Of a stretch of DNA of 53,147 nucleotides, positions 8,299 through 15,414 are shown piece by piece. The position numbers were made by a program, and so were the translations under genes. Positions within the stretch are counted from its first letter, which is position 1; every line of letters begins with the position of its first letter. The notes beneath the pieces were generated by a model, which was given only the letters and a program-made list of their open reading frames with translations, ran no database searches and had not been told where the DNA came from. The stretch comes from JAUIBE01 sp035267185 (GTDB lineage Bacteria > Pseudomonadota > Gammaproteobacteria > Xanthomonadales > SZUA-36). The stretch is from the NCBI GenBank assembly GCA_035267185.1, contig DATFLY010000125.1:1-53147 (forward strand), in the 5' to 3' direction.

Positions 8299-9264
8299 AT
8301 GATTTACAACAATATTTTAGAGACGATTGGCAACACCCCTGTGGTTCGTATTCAGAGGCTCGCTCCAAAGGACGTGGAGGTTTACGTCAAGCTGGAGGCC
8401 TTCAATCCACTCAGTTCCGTCAAGGACCGACTTGCGCTTGGTGTGATCGAGCATGCCGAGCGAGAGGGATTGTTGCAGCCCGGGCAGACCGTTATCGAAG
8501 CGACTTCGGGCAACACCGGTATCGCGCTAGCCATGGTTTGTGCGGTCAAGGGCTATCCTTTCGTTTCAGTCATGGCCGAGTCCTTTTCAATCGAACGCCG
8601 CAAGCTGATGCGCTTCCTTGGCGCCAAGGTCGTCCTGACACCGGCCGCGGAACGCGCAACCGGGATGGTTCGTGTAACCGAAGCACTGGCCGCAAAGCAT
8701 GGCTGGTTCATGACCCAACAGTTTGAGAATGCTGCCAACCCGGCTTTTCATCGTAATACCACTGGCCCTGAAATTCTCAGTGACTTCGCCAGCAAACGTC
8801 TTGATTACTATGTCAGCGGCTATGGAACTGGCGGAACGGTGACTGGCGCAGGGCAAATGATCAAACTCGCCAGGCCTGAGACACAGATCGTCACGACAGA
8901 GCCTGCCGGCGCTTCACTGCTGGAAGGCGCTGAATGGCAACCTCACAAGATCCAGGGCTGGACCCCGGACTTTATTCCCGATGTGCTGGACCGCTCAATC
9001 GGCGACCGCAATGTTCCGGTGACGGACGAAGAATCGATTGCGGCATCCAAAGCACTCGCGACCCAGGAAGGTATCTTCTGCGGTATTTCTTCAGGGGGAA
9101 CCTTTGCCGCAGCGCTCAAAGTTGCAGAAGATGCTGATCCCGGTTCTGTGATCCTGGCCATGTTGCCGGATACAGGTGAACGTTATCTGTCGACACCATT
9201 GTTCGAGGATATTCCTGAAGGGCACGACGATAGTCAGGAACTACTTGAAGGCCTGCAGTATTAG
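8299..9264 (+). CDS. cysM: cysteine synthase B (O-acetylserine sulfhydrylase, CysM)
   Basis: PLP enzyme making cysteine from O-acetylserine and sulfide or thiosulfate in the cytosol. The PLP lysine is K42 in SSVKDRLAL; the substrate loop is EATSGNTGIALA; the phosphate-binding loop is GYGTGGTVTG. CysM-type features include FNPLSSVKDR and EGIFCGISSGG. The 321 residues are slightly longer than typical CysM because of an acidic C-terminal tail. It stands alone, preceded by 109 bp and followed by a REPIN-type hairpin that may act as its terminator. Confidence 0.93.
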   Translation: MIYNNILETIGNTPVVRIQRLAPKDVEVYVKLEAFNPLSSVKDRLALGVIEHAEREGLLQPGQTVIEATSGNTGIALAMVCAVKGYPFVSVMAESFSIERRKLMRFLGAKVVLTPAAERATGMVRVTEALAAKHGWFMTQQFENAANPAFHRNTTGPEILSDFASKRLDYYVSGYGTGGTVTGAGQMIKLARPETQIVTTEPAGASLLEGAEWQPHKIQGWTPDFIPDVLDRSIGDRNVPVTDEESIAASKALATQEGIFCGISSGGTFAAALKVAEDADPGSVILAMLPDTGERYLSTPLFEDIPEGHDDSQELLEGLQY

Positions 9265-9270
9265 CAATAG

Positions 9271-9327
9271 TCGCGGCTAAAAGGCCGCTCCTACAGGCGC
9301 ATTGTAGGAGCGGCCTTTTAGCCGCGA
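9271..9327. repeat. REPIN: two inverted REP sequences
   Basis: A perfect 24-bp inverted repeat (9271-9294 and 9304-9327) around a 9-bp spacer, just after the cysM stop. Each arm begins at its inner end with GTAGGAGCGGC and carries its own small palindrome, GCGGC-CTTTTA-GCCGC. A GTAG head plus imperfect stem is the architecture of REP elements, and two in opposite orientation make a REPIN. Such elements are normally mobilised by RAYT transposases. No RAYT gene is in the window. The long hairpin could also terminate or protect the cysM transcript. Confidence 0.88.
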
Positions 9328-9346
9328 CCGGTTCAATGAAACGCGT

Positions 9347-9375
9347 TTTAGGCACGACCTTTTAATCACAACCGG
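9347..9375 (+). repeat. decayed third REP copy in direct orientation
   Basis: Bases 9355-9375 align without gaps to 9311-9331 (right arm of the REPIN and its flank) at 16 of 21 positions. All five differences are transitions (G to A or C to T). Similarity is weaker but visible upstream (TTTAGGCA against TGTAGGAG). This reads as an old REP copy eroding by transition mutation. Confidence 0.55.
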
Positions 9376-9380
9376 TCCCG

Positions 9381-10283
9381 TCAGGGCTTCAGGAGTGCTT
9401 CCGGCAGGTCACCCAGTGGTTCCGCCAGTGATTCCATGAAAGGTCCCAATGCAGATGTCTTGCGCCAGACCAGCGCAATGGTGCGGTTCGGACACGGTGC
9501 CTTGAAAGGCTTGATGACGATATTTGATGTGGCTGCCATCGGCGGCTTGACCGCCAACAGGGGCATCAGGGTGATGCCCACTTCGGCTGCCACCATCTGG
9601 CGCAGCGTTTCCATGCTGGTGGCGTGAAAATCAACGCGTTCGCTGGCACCCGCAAGTGCGCAGACTTCCAGCGCATGGTCACGCATGCAGTGACCGTCCT
9701 CCAACAGCAGCAATTCACTGCCACGAAGGTCTTCCGTGGTCACAGATGTTTTACTGGCAAGCTCATGTCCTGCCGGAACCGCCAGCACGAAAGGTTCATC
9801 AAAAAGAACTTGAATTCTCAGGCCATCATCGTCGATCGGAAGAGCAAGCAATGCGGCATCAAGAGTGCCGCGATGAAGCATTTTCAGGATATCCTCGGTC
9901 TTTTCTTCTGCAAGCTGTAAAGTCAGTTGCGGAAAAGACTTTCGGATCGCCGGAATTACATGAGGTAGAAGGTATGGAGCCAGGGTTGGAAAAATACCAA
10001 GACGCAGCACGCCTTCGGCCGGATTGATGTTCTGCCGGGCAACCACACGAATCTGTTCGATTTCACTCAAGACGCTGCGGGCTCGCTCAGCCACTTCAAC
10101 GCCCACCGGGGTTAGCATGACTTTTCTTGGCGCACGCTCGACCAATTGCACACCAAGCTCTTCTTCCAGCTTTCGTACCTGGGTGCTGAGCGTTGGCTGG
10201 CTGACAAAACAGGCTTCAGCGGCTTTGCTGAAGTGTTTTAAATCTGCAAGCGTGACGAAATACTGCAATGCACGTACATTCAT
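9381..10283 (-). CDS. oxyR: OxyR, LysR-family hydrogen peroxide sensor
   Basis: LysR-type transcription factor that activates peroxide-defence genes when oxidised. The N-terminal winged HTH includes FSKAAEACFVSQPTLS (residues 18-33). The regulatory domain carries LLLLEDGHCMRDHALEVC, with the two redox cysteines at residues 199 and 208, the same numbers as E. coli OxyR. SMETLRQMVAAEVGITLMP is also OxyR-typical. Length is 300 residues. Its ATG (complement of 10281-10283) overlaps the candidate ATG of the divergent SRPBCC gene by two bases, so its promoter must lie inside that gene's coding sequence. Confidence 0.95.
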   Translation of the reverse strand: MNVRALQYFVTLADLKHFSKAAEACFVSQPTLSTQVRKLEEELGVQLVERAPRKVMLTPVGVEVAERARSVLSEIEQIRVVARQNINPAEGVLRLGIFPTLAPYLLPHVIPAIRKSFPQLTLQLAEEKTEDILKMLHRGTLDAALLALPIDDDGLRIQVLFDEPFVLAVPAGHELASKTSVTTEDLRGSELLLLEDGHCMRDHALEVCALAGASERVDFHATSMETLRQMVAAEVGITLMPLLAVKPPMAATSNIVIKPFKAPCPNRTIALVWRKTSALGPFMESLAEPLGDLPEALLKP

Positions 10284-10902
10284 GTGCGCATTCTATACTT
10301 TTCTACTTCCGGCTTCGGCCTTTGGTTCGGATGATGTTGTTCCTGAAGATCTCAACCAGTTGATGGCAGGCAAGGTGCTGGTTACGGAGACTCGCCTGGA
10401 TGAAACTGGAGGGTCAGTTCGAGCCCGAATACTGATCAAGGCGCCTGCGACCCGAATCTGGAACGTGGTGTCACAATGTGAATTCGCGCTTCGCTACCTG
10501 GCCGGGATGGAGGAATGCGAAATTTTCATAGACGAACCAACACGAGCAATGACCCGTCACGTGGTGGATGCTGGTATTTTTGCGCCCACCCTTGACTACA
10601 CGTTTGAAACCCTTCGGGAACCATACACGATCATGGAATTTAGCCTTGAGAGCGGGAATGTTAAGCAGATTGAAGGTTACTGGAGTTTCGAACCTTCCGA
10701 GTTTGGCGTCATCCTGGAACACGAGATTCATTTGCAACCCAAAACACCTGCGCCGCGCTGGTTTGTGCGACGGAAACTGAAGAAGGATCTGCCACGAATG
10801 ATGTTGTGCATTCGGGGCATGTCAGACGGATCGCCTGGAAGTACAACTCAGCAAAAAGACCTGGCAGCCTGCCAGGAATCAGCGTTGATTGGAGATCAGT
10901 AG
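10282..10902 (+). CDS. SRPBCC (START-like) family protein, probably exported
   Basis: About 206 residues resembling SRPBCC lipid/hydrophobic-ligand-binding proteins: a strand-rich start (VTETRLDETGGSVRARILIK), then APATRIWNVVSQCE, the helix-strand pattern typical of the fold. Start choice is uncertain. The ATG at 10282 gives a short hydrophobic N-terminus (FLLPASAFG). A GTG at 10249 in the same frame would give a better signal peptide with Lys and Arg in the n-region, but would overlap divergent oxyR by 35 bp. The frame further upstream is antisense to oxyR and is not coding. The 3' end overlaps the convergent barrel gene by 7 bp. Ligand unknown. Confidence 0.65.
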   Translation: MCAFYTFLLPASAFGSDDVVPEDLNQLMAGKVLVTETRLDETGGSVRARILIKAPATRIWNVVSQCEFALRYLAGMEECEIFIDEPTRAMTRHVVDAGIFAPTLDYTFETLREPYTIMEFSLESGNVKQIEGYWSFEPSEFGVILEHEIHLQPKTPAPRWFVRRKLKKDLPRMMLCIRGMSDGSPGSTTQQKDLAACQESALIGDQ

Positions 10903-11960
10903 CGCCAGTCGCCGAATTCGATTTCGATCCAGACTCCGAAACCCAGCGACATCTCGCGTTCCTCGGATTCCAGCTCACGAGGCCATGTCAGGCTTGGACC
11001 CATGGACAAGAACATCCACTCGCGGGTGAATGGTCTTCTCCAAATCAGGTTGAAACCATAGTCTTTCAGGACGACCGGGTTGTCTGTCTCACCATTTACG
11101 AAAGTCAGCAGTGAAATTCCGTTTTTGCCGGAAAAGCGGTGATACCAGGTGTGGCCTACATACCAATCCCAACCGAGTGTCACGTCGGAATTTGTTGCAA
11201 TTCCTTCAAAACGCATGACATTGCTTGCATCAATGTCGTGGGTCACTTCGCCACGACTAGTCGTTCCGAAACCATCGTCGCTGCGCCAGAAAAATGTCTG
11301 GCGAAAACTCAGTGCGGTATCCTGGCTGAACGATTTGTTGTAGTAATACTGCAACTTGGCATACGGGCGTGGCGGAAGACGAAGCCGAACGCCCGCTGAC
11401 CAGTCCCAGCCACTCCTCTTACTGCGGCCGCGGTGACCGAGACCCAGCAACCACTCGGGTTCGTCATCCTGTTCGTTGACTGCGCCCGGATTGAAAAATG
11501 TCTTGTTTTCAAGGTCAGTGTCAGAAACATACGAGGTTTCGTCAACACGGCCAAGAATAAGATCCCAGCGCCTGTTCATATTCGGAAGCGGGGCCCGTAC
11601 GCGCACACGAAGCCGGGGGTCAAAGCCGTCGTATTGCGTGTACTCGGCGCCGAATATTGTCCAGCCCTTGATCTCGTTTTCCGGATAATCCTGTTCATCA
11701 CCGAAGAGGCCGTCAAACCAACGAAAAGTATGGCAGGCTGCGCCCCGAAATACCTCGCGTGTCTGTTCCTGGATCTCCTGGTCTTTCAGCTTCCAGTCAC
11801 AAGCGTCTTGAGTTTCCGGGGTTTCCTCGGTCGCTGCAGTAGTCTGGTCAGGTTCATCGATGTTTGCCTGCACTGACAAAGGCATGAACGCGGCCACAAG
11901 CCAGGCAAACCACGCGGCTGCCTTTCGAAATTCAGTTGTTTGGTTAAGTTGTTGTGCCAT
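10896..11960 (-). CDS. putative outer-membrane beta-barrel protein
   Basis: A 354-residue protein with a predicted signal peptide (hydrophobic core AAWFAWLVAAFMPLSVQA, residues ~14-31). An acidic Thr/Glu-rich spacer follows, then a short Cys-containing region (DACDWK, GAACHTFRWFDG). From about residue 100 there are alternating hydrophobic/polar strands rich in Trp, Tyr and Arg, for example PRLRVRVRAPLPN, RPYAKLQYYYNKSF and GFGVWIEIEFGDWRY at the end. Alternating strands with an aromatic C-terminus suggest an outer-membrane barrel. I do not recognise the family; the phospholipase A catalytic motifs I know are not seen. Convergent with the SRPBCC gene (7-bp overlap), divergent from trpS. Confidence 0.6.
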   Translation of the reverse strand: MAQQLNQTTEFRKAAAWFAWLVAAFMPLSVQANIDEPDQTTAATEETPETQDACDWKLKDQEIQEQTREVFRGAACHTFRWFDGLFGDEQDYPENEIKGWTIFGAEYTQYDGFDPRLRVRVRAPLPNMNRRWDLILGRVDETSYVSDTDLENKTFFNPGAVNEQDDEPEWLLGLGHRGRSKRSGWDWSAGVRLRLPPRPYAKLQYYYNKSFSQDTALSFRQTFFWRSDDGFGTTSRGEVTHDIDASNVMRFEGIATNSDVTLGWDWYVGHTWYHRFSGKNGISLLTFVNGETDNPVVLKDYGFNLIWRRPFTREWMFLSMGPSLTWPRELESEEREMSLGFGVWIEIEFGDWRY

Positions 11961-12062
11961 CTGCTATCAGACCGGTAGTCCCCGATTTACCTTTTATCAC
12001 GGCTTTCCGATTGTTTGCAGGTTAGAATACGCTCTTAATTTGATCAACGAGTTAACTGATTT

Positions 12063-13067
12063 ATGCAGCGTACAGTACTCACCGGGATCACGACCACCGG
12101 AACACCCCATCTTGGCAATTACGTCGGCGCTATTAAACCCGCGATTGAAGCCAGTCGGGTTGATAATGTGCAGTCCTACTATTTCCTCGCGGATTATCAT
12201 GCGCTGGTCAAGAACAGTGATCCGCAACGCTTGTATACCTCGACCCTGGAAATCGCTGCGACCTGGCTTGCACTGGGACTGGACACCGAGAATGCGGTTT
12301 TTTACAGGCAGTCTGATATACCTGAAATTCCTGAGCTGACCTGGATACTGACCTGTTTTACCGCCAAGGGTTTGATGAATCGTGCTCACGCTTATAAAGC
12401 AGTTGTTCAGCAGAATGTTGATGCAGGTGAGGATCCGGATTTCGCCATTACCCTGGGTTTATTCAGCTATCCTGTCCTGATGTCGGCAGACATCCTGATG
12501 TTCAGTGCTCATGACGTTCCGGTTGGAAAGGACCAGACTCAGCACCTGGAAATGGCCCGCGATATCGCGCAAAGATTCAATCATCAATATGGTGAAATTC
12601 TGACCCTGCCCGATGCAGTCATTGACGATAATGTCGCGGTATTGCCGGGACAGGATGGCCGCAAGATGTCCAAGAGTTATGACAATACCATCCCGCTGTG
12701 GTTGCCGGAAAAGCGCCTGCGCAAAGCCATCATGAAGATCGTAACGAACTCCCTGGAGCCCGGGGAGCCCAAAGACCCTGATGATTCTGCACTGTTCTCA
12801 ATTTACTCGGCATTTGCCAATGAGAATCAGCGCCAGGCAATGCGACAGGCATTCGCAGACGGCATTGCCTGGGGTGAGGCCAAGCAACAGACATTTGAGC
12901 TGATCAACACGGAACTCGCTGCGCCCCGTGAGCAATATGAAGCAATGATGGCGCAGCCTGAAAAGATTGAAGAAGAGTTGCGCAAGGGGGCCGAACGGGC
13001 CCGGGAGTATGCCACCCCGTTCCTTGCGAAAATCAGGGCAGCAATTGGTTTCAAGCCGTTGGCATGA
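12063..13067 (+). CDS. trpS: tryptophan-tRNA ligase
   Basis: Class I aminoacyl-tRNA synthetase charging tRNA-Trp, cytosolic. The HIGH-equivalent motif is TTGTPHLGNYVGA (residues ~10-22) and the KMSKS loop is GRKMSKSYDN (about residue 200). The 334-residue length is standard. The ATG at 12063 closely follows a weak TAGAAT -10-like box near 12032. trhO follows after 25 bp and may be cotranscribed. Confidence 0.97.
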   Translation: MQRTVLTGITTTGTPHLGNYVGAIKPAIEASRVDNVQSYYFLADYHALVKNSDPQRLYTSTLEIAATWLALGLDTENAVFYRQSDIPEIPELTWILTCFTAKGLMNRAHAYKAVVQQNVDAGEDPDFAITLGLFSYPVLMSADILMFSAHDVPVGKDQTQHLEMARDIAQRFNHQYGEILTLPDAVIDDNVAVLPGQDGRKMSKSYDNTIPLWLPEKRLRKAIMKIVTNSLEPGEPKDPDDSALFSIYSAFANENQRQAMRQAFADGIAWGEAKQQTFELINTELAAPREQYEAMMAQPEKIEEELRKGAERAREYATPFLAKIRAAIGFKPLA

Positions 13068-13092
13068 TCGTCAACACTGAAAGCGTGTAAAG

Positions 13093-14061
13093 ATGCAGTC
13101 CCGGACTCCCGAAGAATCATTTCTTGTAGCGGCCTTTTACAAGTTTGTCGCATTGCCAGATTACAAAGAACTGAGAGGCCCGTTGACCCAGCGATGCGAG
13201 GACCTTGGACTACTGGGGACCATTTTACTGGCCGGGGAAGGCATCAACGGCACCATCAGTGGGCCGGAGGTCGGGATACGTCGGCTCTTCGAAAGACTGG
13301 CTGAAGATCCCCGTTTTGCTGATCTGACATTCAAGGAATCCTGGTCGGATGATCAGCCTTTCTACCGCATGAAGGTTCGACTCAAGAAGGAAATTGTCAG
13401 CATGGGGGTGGAGGGTATCGATCCGGCCAGCGAGGTGGGCGAATATGTCTCACCCGAAGACTGGAATGCCCTTATTGGCAGGGATGATGTGCGGCTGATT
13501 GACGCCCGTAATGACTACGAGGTTCACCTGGGTCGGTTTGCCAATGCAGAGGACCCGGATACCCGCTCATTTCGTGATTTCCCTGTTTGGGTTGATACAA
13601 ACCTGGATCCGGAGCGTGATGAACATGTTGCCATGTACTGTACCGGCGGCATTCGCTGTGAAAAGGCCACCTCATACCTGCTGCAAAAAGGATTCAAAAA
13701 TGTATACCATCTCGATGGTGGTATTTTGAATTACCTGGAGCAGGTCGATCATTCCGATACGAGATGGGAAGGGGACTGTTTCGTGTTCGACAACCGGGTG
13801 ACCGTCGACCATGATCTTGCAGAAGGCGATTTCGAAGTATGTCCCGCCTGCCGAATGCCGCTGACCAAGGAGGACCAGGCGACGCCGCAGTTTGAGAAAA
13901 ATGTATCCTGTCCCAGGTGTTTCGATCGATTGACCCCTGAAAAGCGCGAGGGGTTGTTAGAGCGTGCCCGCCAGATTGAATTGGCAAATCAGCGTGGTCA
14001 GCGTCATATTGGAATGAAACAAAAGCCACCAGCCGGGAGTTCTTCAAAACCAAATGAATAA
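13093..14061 (+). CDS. trhO: tRNA uridine-34 hydroxylase TrhO (YceA), rhodanese family
   Basis: Oxygen-dependent hydroxylase forming 5-hydroxyuridine at the tRNA wobble position. It has an N-terminal acylphosphatase-like domain (LLAGEGINGTISG), a central rhodanese domain with the loop YCTGGIRCEKATSYL (catalytic Cys about residue 182), and a C-terminal Cys-rich segment (CPACRMPLT, SCPRCFD) that looks metal-binding. The 322-residue length fits. It is followed by a small ORF overlapping its stop codon and then by the MscS gene, an apparently coupled run. Confidence 0.92.
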   Translation: MQSRTPEESFLVAAFYKFVALPDYKELRGPLTQRCEDLGLLGTILLAGEGINGTISGPEVGIRRLFERLAEDPRFADLTFKESWSDDQPFYRMKVRLKKEIVSMGVEGIDPASEVGEYVSPEDWNALIGRDDVRLIDARNDYEVHLGRFANAEDPDTRSFRDFPVWVDTNLDPERDEHVAMYCTGGIRCEKATSYLLQKGFKNVYHLDGGILNYLEQVDHSDTRWEGDCFVFDNRVTVDHDLAEGDFEVCPACRMPLTKEDQATPQFEKNVSCPRCFDRLTPEKREGLLERARQIELANQRGQRHIGMKQKPPAGSSSKPNE

Positions 14062-14116
14062 TCCAGTAAAAGCACTCATGGAACTGCCCCGCAGCAGGCT
14101 GATCGAAGCAGCATGA
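14054..14116 (+). CDS. small ORF, 20 codons, bridging trhO and mscS
   Basis: An ATG-initiated frame (MNNPVKALMELPRSRLIEAA, then TGA) whose start overlaps the trhO stop by 8 bp and whose stop overlaps the mscS start as ATGA. Both overlaps are the geometry used for translational coupling. It may be a leader peptide that carries ribosomes into mscS, or a chance frame. I know no family for it. Confidence 0.35.
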   Translation: MNNPVKALMELPRSRLIEAA

Positions 14117-15381
14117 TGTTCCAGTCTCCTGCCATAGATCCCACCAGTCTTCTATCCGGCGATGAAGGGTCAGAAGCTGAAGAACAGCCGGCGGAAGGCG
14201 AAGATACAGTCTCCGCGCTGAATCTGGATGTAGACGTTGGTCAATATATTCCTGAACAGGTCAGACCAGTCTGGGAATTCGTGAGTGACTACCCGCTGGT
14301 TCTCGTCCTCCTGCTGGGTGCAGCCGGATGGGGCATCGGTAAAGTCATTCAGATGGCGGTTCGCAAGGTGCTGGAACAGGGTGCCAAACGCACCAAGACT
14401 GATCTTGATGATCGGCTGATCAGCCTTCTTTCGGCACCCATCATTCAGACCACGGTGACGCTATCGCTGATCGTCGCGATACTCGCCTTTCATGAGCGAA
14501 CCAATCTGGACCAGGTGATCATTCGAAGCCTGGTTACCTTATTGCTGTTTTTCTGGGCTCGCGCCTGGCTCAAGGCGACGCACCTGGCGCTTGAGGCCAT
14601 GTCGAAGAACGTTCGTCGGTTCGAATTGTTCCAGCCACGAACCGTGCCCCTGTTTGAAATGGGCATCAAGATTCTGTTGGTGCTTGTCTTTGCCTATTTC
14701 TTCATGAGTGTATGGGGCATCAACGCAACTGCCTGGCTGGCATCAGCCGGTATCATCGGTATTGCTGTTGGTTTCGCGGCCCGCGACACACTGGCCAATC
14801 TGATATCAGGCGTATCCATCGTTGCCGACGCGCCCTACAAGATCGGCGATTATATTGTTCTGGACACCGGTGAACGGGGCGTGGTTACAAGCCTTGGGAT
14901 TCGCTCGACTCGCCTGCTGACCCGGGACGATGTTGAGGTCTCAATTCCCAATGCGGTGATTGGCAATGCCAAGATCACCAATGAAAGTGGTGGACCCTGG
15001 GTCAAGCAAAGAATTCGAATAGCCGTTGGCGTTGCTTATGGCAGCGATACTGAAGAGGTGGTGAAGGTTCTGGAAGAGATCGCCCTGGACAATCCGGATG
15101 TGGTTGAGCGACCGGAGCCGAGAGTTCGCATGCGTGCTTTCGGGGACAGCTCACTGGATTTCGAATTGTTGTGCTGGATCAACCATCCCGAAGATCGCGG
15201 CAAGGTGAGTCACGAACTGTTTATGGAAGTAGACAAGCGATTCCGCGAGCGGGAAATCGTTATTCCGTTCCCACAACGCGATGTGCATATTCACGACCTG
15301 GGTGAGGAAACCGCTTCAAAGCCTAACCTCGATACCCCCGAAGACCCGAAATCCAACCCGGAATCCAAACCGGAAAACTGA
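14113..15381 (+). CDS. MscS-family mechanosensitive ion channel
   Basis: Inner-membrane small-conductance mechanosensitive channel relieving turgor on osmotic downshock. It has an acidic N-terminal tail (~50 residues), then several transmembrane helices (YPLVLVLLLGAAGWGIG; TTVTLSLIVAILAF; VTLLLFFWARAWL; ILLVLVFAYFFMSVWG). The pore-lining TM3 WLASAGIIGIAVGFAARDTL is followed by the MscS beta domain (GDYIVLDTGERGVVTSLGIR; VSIPNAVIGNAKITN) and the cytoplasmic alpha-beta domain. The C-terminus ends in a PKSNPESKPE-type tail. The start could be either of two adjacent ATGs (14113 or 14116). At 422 residues it is longer than E. coli MscS. Confidence 0.9.
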   Translation: MMFQSPAIDPTSLLSGDEGSEAEEQPAEGEDTVSALNLDVDVGQYIPEQVRPVWEFVSDYPLVLVLLLGAAGWGIGKVIQMAVRKVLEQGAKRTKTDLDDRLISLLSAPIIQTTVTLSLIVAILAFHERTNLDQVIIRSLVTLLLFFWARAWLKATHLALEAMSKNVRRFELFQPRTVPLFEMGIKILLVLVFAYFFMSVWGINATAWLASAGIIGIAVGFAARDTLANLISGVSIVADAPYKIGDYIVLDTGERGVVTSLGIRSTRLLTRDDVEVSIPNAVIGNAKITNESGGPWVKQRIRIAVGVAYGSDTEEVVKVLEEIALDNPDVVERPEPRVRMRAFGDSSLDFELLCWINHPEDRGKVSHELFMEVDKRFREREIVIPFPQRDVHIHDLGEETASKPNLDTPEDPKSNPESKPEN

Positions 15382-15393
15382 GCTGCAGAAAAT

Positions 15394-15414
15394 CCTGATC
15401 AGGCCCTGATCAGG
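15394..15414. repeat. tandem palindrome CCTGATCAGG x2 between mscS and proS
   Basis: Two copies of the perfect 10-bp palindrome CCTGATCAGG (15394-15403 and 15405-15414) lie in the 28-bp convergent gap and run into the last codons of proS. They could form a small bidirectional hairpin, but no T-run follows, so a terminator role is doubtful. Confidence 0.5.

Noticed and set aside
10024..10281. Upstream extension of the SRPBCC frame
   Set aside because: Antisense to oxyR, Ser/Thr/Arg-rich without family similarity, and would bury the signal peptide.
13125..13143. TGTAGCGGCCTTTTACAAG, similar to the REP arm at 9304
   Set aside because: It lies in the conserved start of trhO and encodes normal family residues; lacks the second half of the REP stem.
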